Source: Saccharopolyspora flava
Lineage (GTDB): Bacteria; Actinomycetota; Actinomycetes; Mycobacteriales; Pseudonocardiaceae
Assembly (NCBI RefSeq): GCF_900116135.1
Contig: NZ_FOZX01000003.1
Coordinates: forward strand, 1-64,000
Reading direction: 5' to 3'
DNA: 64,000 bases
Below are positions 43,965-53,772 of the stretch, in pieces; positions within the stretch are counted from its first letter, which is position 1; each line of letters begins with the position of its first letter. The notes below the pieces were generated by a model. The model saw nothing but the letters and a program-made list of their open reading frames with translations. It made no database searches and had not been told where the DNA came from. Made by a program: the position numbers and the translations under genes.

Positions 43965-45101
43965 TCACGGTGCGGGTGGGGCGACTGGGGCGGGAACCGG
44001 GTAGCGGATCGCGTTCTGCGAGCCGCGGACGCCCGTCGGACTGCCCGCGGGCTCGTCGCAGCGGAGATCGCTGTTGGTCGGGCCCTCGGAGGTGTCCGAG
44101 CCGTACTTGCGCGGCGTGCCCTCGTAGCCCTTCGTGCAGGAGGGCGGGTTGAACACGTTGAGCACCAGCCCGAGCCGTCCCGTGCCGTCCGGCGACAGGG
44201 TGTGGGTGAACGCCGAGATCATCGGCAGCGCCACCAGCGTCTGCTCCAGCGCGGGTTGACGGACGCTGGTCAGCTGCATCGTGGTGAGCAGGTTGGCGGC
44301 CACGATCCCGAAGTCGGTGCCCATCGACTTCGTCAGCTCCTGCGCCTCGGTGGCCGCGCCCGGCGCCTCCTGGATGGCCTTGCGCAGGTCGGGGTCGGAC
44401 TGCTTGAGCTGCTCGGAGATCTGGCGCAGCCCGGTGCTGAACTCGGTGAGGTTCTGCGCCTGCTCCTGCTGGGTGCGCAGCACGACGTCGCTGTGGTCGA
44501 GCAGCCCGGTGGTCTGCGGGAGGTTCTGCTGCGCGGCGGCGGTGAACGAGCTGGTGGTGTCGAGCAGCTTCTGCAGGTGCGGACCGGTGCCGTCGAAGGC
44601 GGTGCCGACCTCGGTGACGACGGTGCGCAGCTGGTCGGTGGGCACCCCTGCGACCAGCCGGTCGACGTTGACCAGCAGCGATTCGGGCGCCGGCGGGATC
44701 GCGGTGCGCTCGACCGGGATGACCGAACCGGCGCGCAGGTAGGGCTCGCCGCGGCGCTGCGGCTGCAGGTCGACGTACTGCTCGCCGACCGCGGAGCGGT
44801 TGGCGACCACGGCGCGCGCGTCGGCGGGGATCTCCGGCGCGTCGTCGTTGATGTGCAGCTCGGCGTTGATGCCGTCGTGGGTCAGCCGCAGCGCGGTGAC
44901 CCGGCCGATTGCCACGCCGCGGTAGCTGACCTCGGAGTTGGTGAACAACCCGCCGGACTCCGCCAGCTGCACGGTCACCGGGTAGCCGTTGGAGCCGAAG
45001 AACCGGTCCAGCCCGGCGTAGCGGCCGCCGACGAAGCCGACCCCGACCACGGCGATGACCAGGAACAGCGCCAGTTGCACCTTCACCTTGCGGGCGACCA
45101 T
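43965..45101 (-). CDS. mce4F: Mce family protein Mce4F
   Basis: A 378-residue MCE-domain protein with one N-terminal membrane helix (VKVQLALFLVIAVVGVGFVGG), the MCE domain (about 40-115: YPVTVQLAESGGLFTNSEVSYRGVAIGRV) and a long alpha-helical needle region, then a proline-rich tail. Final subunit of the hexameric Mce tunnel, by gene order. It starts directly after the mce4E stop. Confidence 0.92.
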   Translation of the reverse strand: MVARKVKVQLALFLVIAVVGVGFVGGRYAGLDRFFGSNGYPVTVQLAESGGLFTNSEVSYRGVAIGRVTALRLTHDGINAELHINDDAPEIPADARAVVANRSAVGEQYVDLQPQRRGEPYLRAGSVIPVERTAIPPAPESLLVNVDRLVAGVPTDQLRTVVTEVGTAFDGTGPHLQKLLDTTSSFTAAAQQNLPQTTGLLDHSDVVLRTQQEQAQNLTEFSTGLRQISEQLKQSDPDLRKAIQEAPGAATEAQELTKSMGTDFGIVAANLLTTMQLTSVRQPALEQTLVALPMISAFTHTLSPDGTGRLGLVLNVFNPPSCTKGYEGTPRKYGSDTSEGPTNSDLRCDEPAGSPTGVRGSQNAIRYPVPAPVAPPAP

Positions 45102-46271
45102 CTACGAGCCTCCTCCGGACAGTCCCGGCAGCAGCCCGCCGTCCGGCTGCGTCCCGGGGATCGGCAGCGGCGGCAGCGGTGGTGTGCCGGGCGGCTGCGG
45201 GATGTTGGCGCCCGACTGGCCCGTGTCCGACAGCCCCGGGATCGGGATCGGCGGGCCCGAGGAGCGCGCGAAGTTCTCGTAGAGCCCGGACAGGTCCAGG
45301 TCGATCATCACGTTGGTGTTCACGAAGTCGCCCTTGAGCGGGACCATCGCGTACTCCGGGAACGGGTAGGTCGACAGGAACGCCATCGCCTTGGGCAGAT
45401 CGGTGCCGGTCTTGGCCAGCTGCTGCAGCGTCGGCGCCAGCGCCTCCAGGTCGGCGACCAGGTCTTCGCGGCTGGCCTGGACGGTGTGGGTGGCGGTGCC
45501 GGAGAGCTTGTCCAGCGCCTGCAGCATGCCGACGAGCTGCCCGCGCTGGGCCTCGATCTCGCGCAGCCCGGGCGAGAGCCCGTCGAGCGCGGTGTTGATG
45601 TTGCCGGTCTGCTCGCGCAGGTTCGCCGACAGCCGGTTGAGCCCGTCGAGGGCCTTGGTGATCTCGCCGCGCTGCCGGTCCAGCCGGGTGACGACGTCGT
45701 TGACGTTGCCCAGCAGCGAGCGGATCTCCTCCTCGTTGCCGGTGAAGGCCTTGTTGAGCTCCTGCACGATGGTCTGCAGCTGCTCGATGCCACCGCCGTT
45801 GAGCAGCAGCGACACCGCGCCGAGGACCTCCTCGATCTGCGGGTTGCGGTTGGTGCGCTCGATGGGGATCACCGCCCCGTCGGCCAGCCGCCCGGTGGCG
45901 TTCTCCGGCGGCGGGGTGAGCTCGACGAACTTCTCCCCCAGCAGGCTGGACTGGCGCAGTCGCGCGTAGGCGTTGGCGGGCAGCCGCACGTCGCCGTTGA
46001 CCCGCAGCACCACCAGCGCGGTGCTGTTGTCGGGGCTGAGCTCGATGCGGTCGATGCGCCCGACGGCGACGTCGTTGACCTTGACGCTGGCCTGCGGGAC
46101 CAGGTCGAGCACGTCGCGGAAGTGCACGGTCACCGAGTACGGGTGCTCGCCGAGCTCGGCACCGCCGGGCAGCGGCGTGTTGTAGAGGCCGGTGAAACCC
46201 GCTGTGCCGCAACCGGACACCAGCAGCACCGACAGCGATCCGGCCAGCAGCGCGCAGCGCTTGGCGGTCAT
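45102..46271 (-). CDS. mce4E: Mce family lipoprotein Mce4E (LprN-like)
   Basis: A 389-residue MCE protein with signal peptide and lipobox LVSGC (Cys about 21), the position always occupied by a lipoprotein in mce operons. The MCE domain is YSVTVHFRDVLDLVPQASVKVNDVAVGRIDRI. A helical region and a proline/glycine-rich C-terminus follow. ATG 46271 overlaps the mce4D stop. Confidence 0.92.
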   Translation of the reverse strand: MTAKRCALLAGSLSVLLVSGCGTAGFTGLYNTPLPGGAELGEHPYSVTVHFRDVLDLVPQASVKVNDVAVGRIDRIELSPDNSTALVVLRVNGDVRLPANAYARLRQSSLLGEKFVELTPPPENATGRLADGAVIPIERTNRNPQIEEVLGAVSLLLNGGGIEQLQTIVQELNKAFTGNEEEIRSLLGNVNDVVTRLDRQRGEITKALDGLNRLSANLREQTGNINTALDGLSPGLREIEAQRGQLVGMLQALDKLSGTATHTVQASREDLVADLEALAPTLQQLAKTGTDLPKAMAFLSTYPFPEYAMVPLKGDFVNTNVMIDLDLSGLYENFARSSGPPIPIPGLSDTGQSGANIPQPPGTPPLPPLPIPGTQPDGGLLPGLSGGGS

Positions 46272-47473
46272 GGCGTCCCCGCCCCTCGTCTCATCGCGTC
46301 CACCAGCGGCAGCGGAACCGGGTTGGGGCCCTTCCCGATCTGGTCGGTGACGTCGCCCGCCCCGGTCTGGATCTTGCCGAGCAGGTCGCCGACCGACGGC
46401 AGCGGCGCGACGCCCTGGACCACCGGGTTGAGCTTCTCGCAGGTGTCGCGCAGCGATTGCGGGATGGGTTCGGGCAGCGGCGAGACGTTGGCGATCAGCC
46501 TGCACACCATCAGGATCGGCGGCTGCGCGAGCTCCTGCGGGTTCCACCGCGAGGCCACGGTGCCCGACGCCGAGTCGTAGGCGTTGATGAAGTTCGTGGA
46601 CGCCAGCGGCATCAGGTCCAGCACCTCGGCCAGCGCCTGCCGCTGGTCGACCAGCGCCTGGGTGACGCCGGTGAGGTTGCGGATGTTGGAGGACATGTGG
46701 TCGCGGTTGTCGTGGACGAACCGCTGCACGTCGTCGAGCGCGAGGGCCAGCGAGTGCAGCGAGGTGCCCAGCTGCTCGCGCTCGGAGGCCAGGTAGCCGG
46801 TGGTGTCGGCCATCCGGCCGTAGAGCTCGCGGATCTGCTGGTCGCTCTGGGCGAGCGTGGCGGTGAACCGGTTGAGGTTGTCCACGGTGGCGAACAGGTC
46901 GTCCTGGTTCTCCGAGAGGGTCGCCGACAGCTCGCCGAGGCGCTTGATCGTGGTGTTGAGGTCCTGGCCGTTGCCGTCGAGGGTGGCCGCGGTGGTGTTG
47001 AGGACGTCGTTGAGCGCCCCGTCGCGGTTGGCCCCGTCGGGCCCGAGCGCGGTCGACAGGGCGTTGACGCTCTTGTAGAGCTCGTCGAGCTCGGCCGGGG
47101 TGGCGGTGCGCTCGCGGTCCAGCACGGCACCGGAGGCCATCACCTCGCCGCGCGTGTAGGCGGGGGTGAGCTGCACGTACCGGTCGCTGACCAGGCTGGG
47201 CGCGACGACCACGGCGTTGGCGTCGGCGGGGATGCGCACCCCGCCGTCGACGTGCATGTCCACCCGCACCACGGGTCCTTCGGGCGTGACGGTGTCGATC
47301 TGGCCGACCTTCACGCCCAGCACCCGCACGCTGGATCCGGCGTAGAGCCCGACGGCCTTGTCGAAGTAGGCGGTGATGGTGGTGCCGCTGGAGGACAGCG
47401 TCCACCACAGCGCTCCGGCGGTGACCAGCGCCAGCGCGCACAGCACGGCGATCATCCGGGCGATCCTGCTCAT
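46268..47473 (-). CDS. mce4D: Mce family protein Mce4D
   Basis: A 401-residue MCE protein: N-terminal membrane helix (MIAVLCALALVTAGALWW), MCE domain (TTITAYFDKAVGLYAGSSVRVLGVKVGQIDTV) and a long helical segment (about 150-300). ATG 47473 (MSRIARM) is chosen over a frame extending to 47506 because it overlaps the mce4C stop by 4 nt like its neighbours. Confidence 0.92.
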   Translation of the reverse strand: MSRIARMIAVLCALALVTAGALWWTLSSSGTTITAYFDKAVGLYAGSSVRVLGVKVGQIDTVTPEGPVVRVDMHVDGGVRIPADANAVVVAPSLVSDRYVQLTPAYTRGEVMASGAVLDRERTATPAELDELYKSVNALSTALGPDGANRDGALNDVLNTTAATLDGNGQDLNTTIKRLGELSATLSENQDDLFATVDNLNRFTATLAQSDQQIRELYGRMADTTGYLASEREQLGTSLHSLALALDDVQRFVHDNRDHMSSNIRNLTGVTQALVDQRQALAEVLDLMPLASTNFINAYDSASGTVASRWNPQELAQPPILMVCRLIANVSPLPEPIPQSLRDTCEKLNPVVQGVAPLPSVGDLLGKIQTGAGDVTDQIGKGPNPVPLPLVDAMRRGAGTP

Positions 47474-48483
47474 CGGCCACCTCCTTCGGGAACCGGGATG
47501 TCGCACTCGGGGGTGTTGGTCTGGATCGGCCCGGCGTGGATCGGCGGGGGCAGCAGGCCGCAGAAGTAGCCCTCGAACCAGCGGCCGTTGCCGATGGTGT
47601 TGTTGAACCCGCGCACGTAGGGCGCCAGCGCGCCGAGGGCGTGGTCGAGGTTGTCCTGGTTGCGCTTGAGCATCGCGGTGAGCTGGTCGAGCTGGTCGAG
47701 GGCCGGCTTCATCTGCTGCTGGTTGTCGGCGACCAGGCCGCGCAGCTGGTTCGACAGGTTCTCGGTTCCCACCAGCAGCCCGCTGATGGCCTGCTTGCGC
47801 GCCTGGACCTCGGACAGCAGCCGGTTGCCGTCGCCGACGAGCTTGCTGACCTGCTGGTCGCGATCGGCGACGATGCCGGAGACGTTGCTGGCGTTGTGCA
47901 GCAGGTCCGCGAGCTGCTGGTCGCGGGAGGCGATGGTCTGCGACAGCTGCGAGAGACCGTTGACCGCCTGGTCCATGTGCTGCGGGGCGCCGCGCATGGT
48001 GTCGGACATGACCCGGAAGCTCTCGGCGAGCTTGGCGCTGTCGAGCTGCCCGGTGGTGCGGGTCAGCTGGTCGATGGCGTCGGGGATGTCGAACGGAGAA
48101 GTCGTGCTGCGCACCGGGATCGGTTCGGACAGCTCCTCGTTCCCGGCCGGTTGCAGGCCGAGGAACTTCTCGCCGAGCAGCGTCTTGATCTGGATGTCGG
48201 CGCGGGTGCGGTCCCCGATCTCGCGTCCGTCCACTGTGAACTTCACCAGCACGCGGTTGCCGTCGAGGGCGACGTCGTCGACCTCGCCGACCTTGACCCC
48301 GGCGATCTGCACCTCGTTCCCCGGTTCCAGCCCGGCGGATTCGGCGAAGTAGGCCGAGTAGGTGTTGCCGGAGCCGATCAGCGGCAGGTCCTTGGCCGAG
48401 AACGCCGTGAGCGTTCCCAGCACCAGCAGCGCGATCGTGACCAGGCCGACCACGACCTGGTTTCGCGCCCGCAGCGGTTTCAT
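47470..48483 (-). CDS. mce4C: Mce family protein Mce4C
   Basis: A 337-residue MCE protein with membrane anchor (VVVGLVTIALLVLGTLTAF), MCE domain (YSAYFAESAGLEPGNEVQIAGVKVGEVDDV) and a heptad-rich helical region (about 160-290). ATG 48483 overlaps mce4B by 4 nt. Confidence 0.92.
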   Translation of the reverse strand: MKPLRARNQVVVGLVTIALLVLGTLTAFSAKDLPLIGSGNTYSAYFAESAGLEPGNEVQIAGVKVGEVDDVALDGNRVLVKFTVDGREIGDRTRADIQIKTLLGEKFLGLQPAGNEELSEPIPVRSTTSPFDIPDAIDQLTRTTGQLDSAKLAESFRVMSDTMRGAPQHMDQAVNGLSQLSQTIASRDQQLADLLHNASNVSGIVADRDQQVSKLVGDGNRLLSEVQARKQAISGLLVGTENLSNQLRGLVADNQQQMKPALDQLDQLTAMLKRNQDNLDHALGALAPYVRGFNNTIGNGRWFEGYFCGLLPPPIHAGPIQTNTPECDIPVPEGGGR

Positions 48484-49511
48484 CGGCACCTCTCCGGCAA
48501 CTGGGTCGTCGGGACGGGCAGGATCGGGACGTTGATCTTGAGCTGGTCGATGCGGATGTTGCCGGTGACCTGGCACGAGTAGTAGTTGAACCAGCCGCCG
48601 TAGCTGACGGTGCGGGTGAGCCGCTCCAGCCGGTGCGGCATCGTCTGCAGGGTGTGGTCCAGCAGCGGAAGGTCGTTGTTGAGCAGCCCGGTCACGTCCC
48701 GCAGCGCCGAGATGTCCTGCTGCAGCGGCGGTCTGGCCTGCTCGACGAGCCCGGCGGTGGTGTTGGTGAGCTCGTCGAGCGCGCCGATCGCCTCGCCGAC
48801 GGGTTTGCGCTGCTCGGCGAGCCCGCTGCTGAGCCGCTGCAGCGCGTCGATGAGCTCGGCCAGCTGCGGCCCGCGCTGGTTGACGTTGCCCAGCACCGCG
48901 TTGAGGTTGTCGATGACCTGACCGATGACCTCGTCCTTCTGCGCGAGCGTGCCGGTGAGCGAGGCGGTGTGGGCCAGCAGGCTGTCGACGGTGCCGCCTT
49001 CGCCCTGCAGCACCTGTACGAGTTCCCCGGACAGCTGGTTGACGTCCTCGGGGTTGAGCGCCTGGAACAGCGGCTGGAAGCCGTTGAACAGCGCGGTGAG
49101 GTTCAGCGCCGGGTGGGTGCGCTCCAGCGGGATCTCACCACCGGGCGGCAGCACGTCCTTCGGATCGCGCAGCGCCGCGTCCAGCGAGAGGTAGCGCTGG
49201 CCGGCGATGTTGCGGAACTTCACGGTGGCCTGCGCGTCGCGCGGCAGCGAGCGGGCGGACTCGACGTCGAAGTGCACCAGCGCGTGCTGGTCGTCGTCGA
49301 CCTCCAGCTCGGTGACCCGGCCGACCTTGACCCCGGCGATGCGCACGTCGTCGCCCTCGCCGAGCCCGGAGGCGTCGGCGAAGCGCGCGGTGTACTCCCG
49401 GGCGTCGCCGGAGGAGTTCGCGGCGATTGTGGACACCAGGATGCCGGTCAGGGTCAGCGTGACCGCCACGAAGGCGATCAGCTTGATCAGCGGTGCGGTG
49501 ATGGACCTCAT
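48480..49511 (-). CDS. mce4B: Mce family protein Mce4B
   Basis: A 343-residue MCE protein: membrane anchor (LIKLIAFVAVTLTLTGILVSTI), MCE domain (YTARFADASGLGEGDDVRIAGVKVGRVTEL), helical needle region and a C-terminal cysteine-containing YYSCQVTGNI segment. Overlaps mce4A and mce4C by 4 nt each. Confidence 0.92.
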   Translation of the reverse strand: MRSITAPLIKLIAFVAVTLTLTGILVSTIAANSSGDAREYTARFADASGLGEGDDVRIAGVKVGRVTELEVDDDQHALVHFDVESARSLPRDAQATVKFRNIAGQRYLSLDAALRDPKDVLPPGGEIPLERTHPALNLTALFNGFQPLFQALNPEDVNQLSGELVQVLQGEGGTVDSLLAHTASLTGTLAQKDEVIGQVIDNLNAVLGNVNQRGPQLAELIDALQRLSSGLAEQRKPVGEAIGALDELTNTTAGLVEQARPPLQQDISALRDVTGLLNNDLPLLDHTLQTMPHRLERLTRTVSYGGWFNYYSCQVTGNIRIDQLKINVPILPVPTTQLPERCR

Positions 49512-50857
49512 CGCACGGTCACCTCCGCGTTCCGGAACAGCGGTCCGACCAGCACGCTCGTCCAGTCGGGCACGGACCGGGGCTGGACCTGCAACTTCGG
49601 CGCCAGCAGCGCGGCCAGCAGGTCGCGCTCGGGCCGGGAGTTGGCGACCGAGGAGCTCGCCGACTGCGGCGAGGTGCTCGCCGGGGCGCTGCCGGTGGAC
49701 TTCTTCCAGGGGAACAGCGCGTCGCGGTCCAGCGGCGGTTCGGGCTTGGTGGAGCCGTCGTCGAGCGGACCGCCCGGCGGGTACTGCGGGAAGGTGTCGG
49801 GCGCCTCGACGAACGGGTAGCAGCGAGGACCGCGCTGCTCCAGGTTCTTCGGGGTGTCCACGCCCGGCAGGTACTTGCCGCGGCTGGCGGTGATCTCCAG
49901 CGTCATCCGCGCCATGTTCGGGGTGTCGGTGCCCTTGCCGAAGGTGAGATCGGCGTTCTTGGTGCCTGCCTGGAACTGCTGCAGCATGCAGGGGTATTCG
50001 GGCGAGTACTGCGCCAGCAGCTCCAGCGTGGACCGCGAGGTGCCCGCGAGCCGGATGAAGTTGGAGCTGTTGGCCGACAGGAACCGGTCCATCTCACCGC
50101 TGGCGCTGGTCACCGTGCTGGTCATCTGCTGCAGCTGGGTGCGCTGCTCGACGATGGTGCGGCTGGTGGTCGTCAGGTCGTTGACCGCCTGCATCAGGTC
50201 GGGCGCGGCGTCGGCGTAGTTGTGGGCGACGTCGTCGACGCGGCTGATCACCGACTCCATCTTCGGCAGCGACGGGTCGAAGTCCTCCAGGTAGCGGTCC
50301 AGCTGCACCAGCGTCTGGCCGAGCTGGTCGCCGCGGCCCTGCAGGGCCTGGGAGACGGCGTTGAGGGTGGTGGCGACCTGCTGCGGCTGCACCGCCTGCA
50401 GCACCGGCATCAGGTCGGACAGGACCTTCTCGACCTCCAGCGCCGAGGCGCTGCGGTCCTGCGGGATGACGTCGCCGGAGCGCAACGTGTCCGATGTGGA
50501 CTTCTTCGGGATGTCCAGCGCGACGTAGCGCTCGCCGAAGAGGGTCTTGGGCAGCAGCCGGGCCGAGGCGTCGGCCGGGATCATCCCGGCCTTGTCGGGC
50601 TGCAGCGCCAGTCTCAGGTCGGCGTGCCCGTTGCCCGCGTCGATCGAGCGGACCTCGCCGACGACCACGCCGCGCACCTTGACGTCGGCGCCCGGCATCA
50701 TCTGGTTGCCCGCCGTGTCGGCGCGCACGGTCACCGGCACGAAGCGGGTGAAGACCTTGTTGTACATCCCGATCGTGCCCGCCAGGAACAGCCCGGCGAC
50801 GACCAGGAACGCGATGCCCATCGCTTGGTAGCGGCGTCTGCTGCGCGATTCGATCAT
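49508..50857 (-). CDS. mce4A: Mce family protein Mce4A
   Basis: A 449-residue MCE protein with anchor (MGIAFLVVAGLFLAGTIGMY), MCE domain (VPVTVRADTAGNQMMPGADVKVRGVVVGEVRSI) and helical region. The C-terminus is longer and serine/proline-rich. ATG 50857 overlaps the yrbE4B stop by 4 nt. In the Mce4 system this family binds or channels sterols. Confidence 0.92.
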   Translation of the reverse strand: MIESRSRRRYQAMGIAFLVVAGLFLAGTIGMYNKVFTRFVPVTVRADTAGNQMMPGADVKVRGVVVGEVRSIDAGNGHADLRLALQPDKAGMIPADASARLLPKTLFGERYVALDIPKKSTSDTLRSGDVIPQDRSASALEVEKVLSDLMPVLQAVQPQQVATTLNAVSQALQGRGDQLGQTLVQLDRYLEDFDPSLPKMESVISRVDDVAHNYADAAPDLMQAVNDLTTTSRTIVEQRTQLQQMTSTVTSASGEMDRFLSANSSNFIRLAGTSRSTLELLAQYSPEYPCMLQQFQAGTKNADLTFGKGTDTPNMARMTLEITASRGKYLPGVDTPKNLEQRGPRCYPFVEAPDTFPQYPPGGPLDDGSTKPEPPLDRDALFPWKKSTGSAPASTSPQSASSSVANSRPERDLLAALLAPKLQVQPRSVPDWTSVLVGPLFRNAEVTVR

Positions 50858-51726
50858 CCTGCGATCCGCACGGTCGTGGTCGATCCCCAGATCGCCAGGC
50901 TGCAGAAGAAGTCGAGGACGGTGACCAGCACGATCGAGGTGCGCACCGCGCGCCCGACGGCCACGCCCACCCCGGCCGGGCCGCCGCTGGCGGTGTAGCC
51001 GTAGTAGCAGTGGGTGAGGATCACCGCGATGCTGAACACCATCACCTTCCCGAAGGACCACAGCACGTCCTCGGGCGGCAGGAACAGGTGGAAGTAGTGG
51101 TCGTAGGTGCCGGCCGACTGGCCGTAGACCCACACCGTGATCTGCCGCGAGGCCAGGTAGGACCCGAGCAGCCCGACGACGTAGAGCGGGATGACGGCCG
51201 CGACCCCGGCCAGCACCCGGCTGGTCACCAGGTACGGCACGCTGCGCACCCCCATCACCTCCAGCGCGTCGATCTCGTCGGAGATGCGCATGGCGCCCAG
51301 CTGCGCGGTGAACCCGCAGCCGACGGTGGCCGACAGCGCCAGGCCCGCCGACAGCGGCGCGACCTCGCGGGTGTCGAAGTAGGCGGCGATGAAGCCGGTC
51401 AGCGCGGCGGTGCCGAGCTGGTTCAGCGAGGAGTAGCCCTGCAGGCCGACGACCGCGCCGGTGGCCATGGTCATGCCGACCATCACGCCGAGGGTGCCGC
51501 CGATGATGGCCAGCGCGCCGCTGCCGAAGACGACTTCGGTGAGCAGCCGCAGGGTTTCCTTGCGGTACTTGGTGAGCGTGACCGGCACCAGGGCCAGCGC
51601 GCGCACGTAGAACGACAGCTGCCAGCCGAGGTTGGCCAGCACGTCGCCGGGCCGGGACGCGGCCTTGGCGATGCGTCGCTGCATCGGGGTGGGCGTCGGC
51701 GGGGGCGCCGTCTCCAGGACTGCCAT
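50854..51726 (-). CDS. yrbE4B: MlaE-type permease YrbE4B
   Basis: A 290-residue ABC-type lipid permease, MlaE family, with about five to six hydrophobic segments. Motifs include VGCGFTAQLGAMRISDEIDALEVMGVRSVPYLVTSR, the loop that contacts the ATPase. It pairs with YrbE4A to form the membrane core of the Mce4 importer. Confidence 0.94.
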   Translation of the reverse strand: MAVLETAPPPTPTPMQRRIAKAASRPGDVLANLGWQLSFYVRALALVPVTLTKYRKETLRLLTEVVFGSGALAIIGGTLGVMVGMTMATGAVVGLQGYSSLNQLGTAALTGFIAAYFDTREVAPLSAGLALSATVGCGFTAQLGAMRISDEIDALEVMGVRSVPYLVTSRVLAGVAAVIPLYVVGLLGSYLASRQITVWVYGQSAGTYDHYFHLFLPPEDVLWSFGKVMVFSIAVILTHCYYGYTASGGPAGVGVAVGRAVRTSIVLVTVLDFFCSLAIWGSTTTVRIAG

Positions 51727-51727
51727 C

Positions 51728-52510
51728 TCACAACCCCTTCGGCGGCACGAGTTGCAGGTAGATGCCGGTGACCAGGAGGTTGATCATGAACAGCAGCAGG
51801 AACGTGATCACCACCGCCTGGTTGACCGCGTCGCCCACGCCCTTCGGGCCGCCGGACGGGTTCAGGCCGCGGTAGGCGGCGACCACACCGGCGACGAAGC
51901 CGTAGATGGCCGCCTTGATCTCGCTGACCCAGATGTCGGGCAGCGACGCCAGCGCGTTGAAGCTGGCCAGGTAGGCGCCGGGCGTGCCGCCCTGCAGCAC
52001 CACGTTGAAGAAGTAGCCGCCGAGCACGCCGACCACGCTGACCAGGCCGTTGAGCAGCAGCGAGATGAGCACCGCGCCGAGCACCCGGGGCACGATCAGC
52101 CGGTGGATGGGCGAGATGCCCAGCACCTCCATCGCGTCGATCTCCTCGCGGATGGAGCGCGCGCCGATGTCGGCGCACACCGCCGATCCCCCGGCTCCGG
52201 CGACCAGCAGCGCGGTGATCAGCGGGCTGGCCTGCTGCAGGATCGCCAGGGCGCTGGCCGCGCCGGTGAACGACTGGGCGCCGATCTGCTGGGTCAGCGA
52301 GCCGAGCTGCATGGCGATCACGGCGCCGAACGGGATGGCGACCATCGCGGTCGGCAGGATCGTGACGCTGGCGAAGAACCACGCCTGCTGGATCCACTCG
52401 CGGACCGCGAAGGGCCTGCGCGGCGTGTAGCGCACGACCTCCCAGGCCAGCGTGGCGATCTTGCCCACGTGGCCGAGGGCCGTCGAGACTCCGGCGACCG
52501 GCGCGCTCAT
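51728..52510 (-). CDS. yrbE4A: MlaE-type permease YrbE4A
   Basis: A 260-residue MlaE-family permease with SAVCADIGARSIREEIDAMEVLGISPIHRLIVPRVLGA, the cytoplasmic coupling loop. ATG 52510 is preferred because GAGGAG lies 8 nt upstream; GTG 52519 is in frame but would have its ribosome site touching the start. First transporter gene of the operon, one base before yrbE4B. Confidence 0.94.
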   Translation of the reverse strand: MSAPVAGVSTALGHVGKIATLAWEVVRYTPRRPFAVREWIQQAWFFASVTILPTAMVAIPFGAVIAMQLGSLTQQIGAQSFTGAASALAILQQASPLITALLVAGAGGSAVCADIGARSIREEIDAMEVLGISPIHRLIVPRVLGAVLISLLLNGLVSVVGVLGGYFFNVVLQGGTPGAYLASFNALASLPDIWVSEIKAAIYGFVAGVVAAYRGLNPSGGPKGVGDAVNQAVVITFLLLFMINLLVTGIYLQLVPPKGL

Positions 52511-52585
52511 GCCCGCCACTCCTCGATACCCATGCTTCCTCCCGGCCTCGTTGACGTGAGAAGTGGTGCGTACCCGCGCGATCGG

Positions 52586-53470
52586 CTACGGGATGTCGAG
52601 AACTCCGTTGGCGGCGAAGGACTTCTCCGGGTCGCGGTCGGCGAAGTAGGCGCCGAGACCGGATTCCAGCTCGTCCTGCGTCCAGAGCTCGCCCGACGCG
52701 GCGAACTTGCGCTCGATGGTGGGCGGCGCCAGCAGCGCCACGGTTCCGCTGTGGACCACGAACACCTGACCGCTGATGGCCTGGGCGGACGGGCCGGCGA
52801 GGTAGGTCACCAGCGGGGCCACGTGCTCGACCGACATCGGGTCCACGCCGTCGCTCGGGGCGTCGCCGAAGGTCTCGGCGGTCATCGCGGTGCGGGCGCG
52901 CGGGCAGATCGCGTTGGCGCGCACGCCCATTCGCGACATCGCGCGAGCGGTGGAGACGGTCAGCGAGGCGATGCCGCCCTTGGCCGCGGCGTAGTTGGGC
53001 TGCCCGGCCGAGCCGAGCAGGAACGCCTCGGAGGCGGTGTTGATGATGCTGCCGTAGGTGGCGCCGGAGTCCTTGTACTCCTGGCGCCAGTGCGCGGTGG
53101 CGTTGCGGGAGAGCAGGAAGTGCCCGCGCAGGTGCACCCGCAGCACGTCGTCCCACTCCTGGTCGGACATCTTGAACAGCATCCGGTCGCGCAGCAGGCC
53201 CGCGTTGTTGACCACCACGTGCAGCCCACCGAGCTGCTCGGTCGCGGCGGCCATCATCCGGCCGGAGACCTCGGAGTCGGAGACGTCGCCGACGACCGCG
53301 ACCGCCTTGGTGCCGATCTCCTCGATCTCGGCGACCACGGCGTGCGCCGCGTCGGTCACGTCGTTGACCACCACGTTCGCCCCGGCTCGTGCCAGCGCGA
53401 GCGCCTCGGCTCGCCCCAGCCCGGCACCGGCTCCGGTGACGATCGCGACCTTTCCGTCCACACTCGACAC
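52586..53470 (-). CDS. hsd4A: SDR-family dehydrogenase, Hsd4A-like
   Basis: A 294-residue short-chain dehydrogenase. It has the NAD(P) motif TGAGAGLGRAEAL, NNAG, catalytic Ser in NTASEAFL, the YAAAKGG Tyr/Lys pair, and a C-terminal extension as in multifunctional-enzyme-type 17-beta/3-hydroxyacyl-CoA dehydrogenases. In mycobacteria Rv3502c occupies the same place upstream of mce4 and is linked to steroid side-chain beta-oxidation. GTG 53470 has GAGGTGAGG. It probably leads the mce4 operon from a KstR-controlled promoter. Confidence 0.87.
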   Translation of the reverse strand: MSSVDGKVAIVTGAGAGLGRAEALALARAGANVVVNDVTDAAHAVVAEIEEIGTKAVAVVGDVSDSEVSGRMMAAATEQLGGLHVVVNNAGLLRDRMLFKMSDQEWDDVLRVHLRGHFLLSRNATAHWRQEYKDSGATYGSIINTASEAFLLGSAGQPNYAAAKGGIASLTVSTARAMSRMGVRANAICPRARTAMTAETFGDAPSDGVDPMSVEHVAPLVTYLAGPSAQAISGQVFVVHSGTVALLAPPTIERKFAASGELWTQDELESGLGAYFADRDPEKSFAANGVLDIP

Positions 53471-53535
53471 GTGCGCCTCACCTCGGGTCGTGGTCAGCCC
53501 CGCCACGTCGCGGGGAGGTGTTAGCCACCACACAG

Positions 53536-53549
53536 TAGAATGTGTTCTC
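53536..53549. promoter_or_regulatory. KstR-like operator 1 (hsd4A-mce4 promoter)
   Basis: TAGAATGTGTTCTC matches 6 of the 8 fixed bases of TnnAACnnGTTnnA. It lies 66 nt upstream of the hsd4A start and would place the mce4 operon under KstR. Confidence 0.55.
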
Positions 53550-53624
53550 GCTCAGTATCAAGTGCCGCGTTCAGAACCGGCGAGTGCGCAGCGCACCCAG
53601 CAAGAACAGGTCACGAATGCGTAC

Positions 53625-53638
53625 AAAAACGCGTTCTA
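53625..53638. promoter_or_regulatory. KstR-like operator 2
   Basis: AAAAACGCGTTCTA matches 7 of 8 fixed bases of TnnAACnnGTTnnA. It sits in the middle of the 406-nt divergent gap between hsd4A and fadE26. Confidence 0.55.
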
Positions 53639-53758
53639 CTTATGCGGACGTTTCGGTCACCTTTCGGTCACGTCGTCCGCCGCCTGGTGACTCTGCTCGC
53701 TCAACGATCCGGGACCCGCGCCGGGTACTGCTCCATTCGGACGCACCGTCCGCGAATC

Positions 53759-53772
53759 TAGAACACGTTGCA
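53759..53772. promoter_or_regulatory. KstR-like operator 3 (perfect consensus)
   Basis: TAGAACACGTTGCA matches all 8 fixed bases of TnnAACnnGTTnnA, about 105 nt upstream of fadE26. Confidence 0.75.
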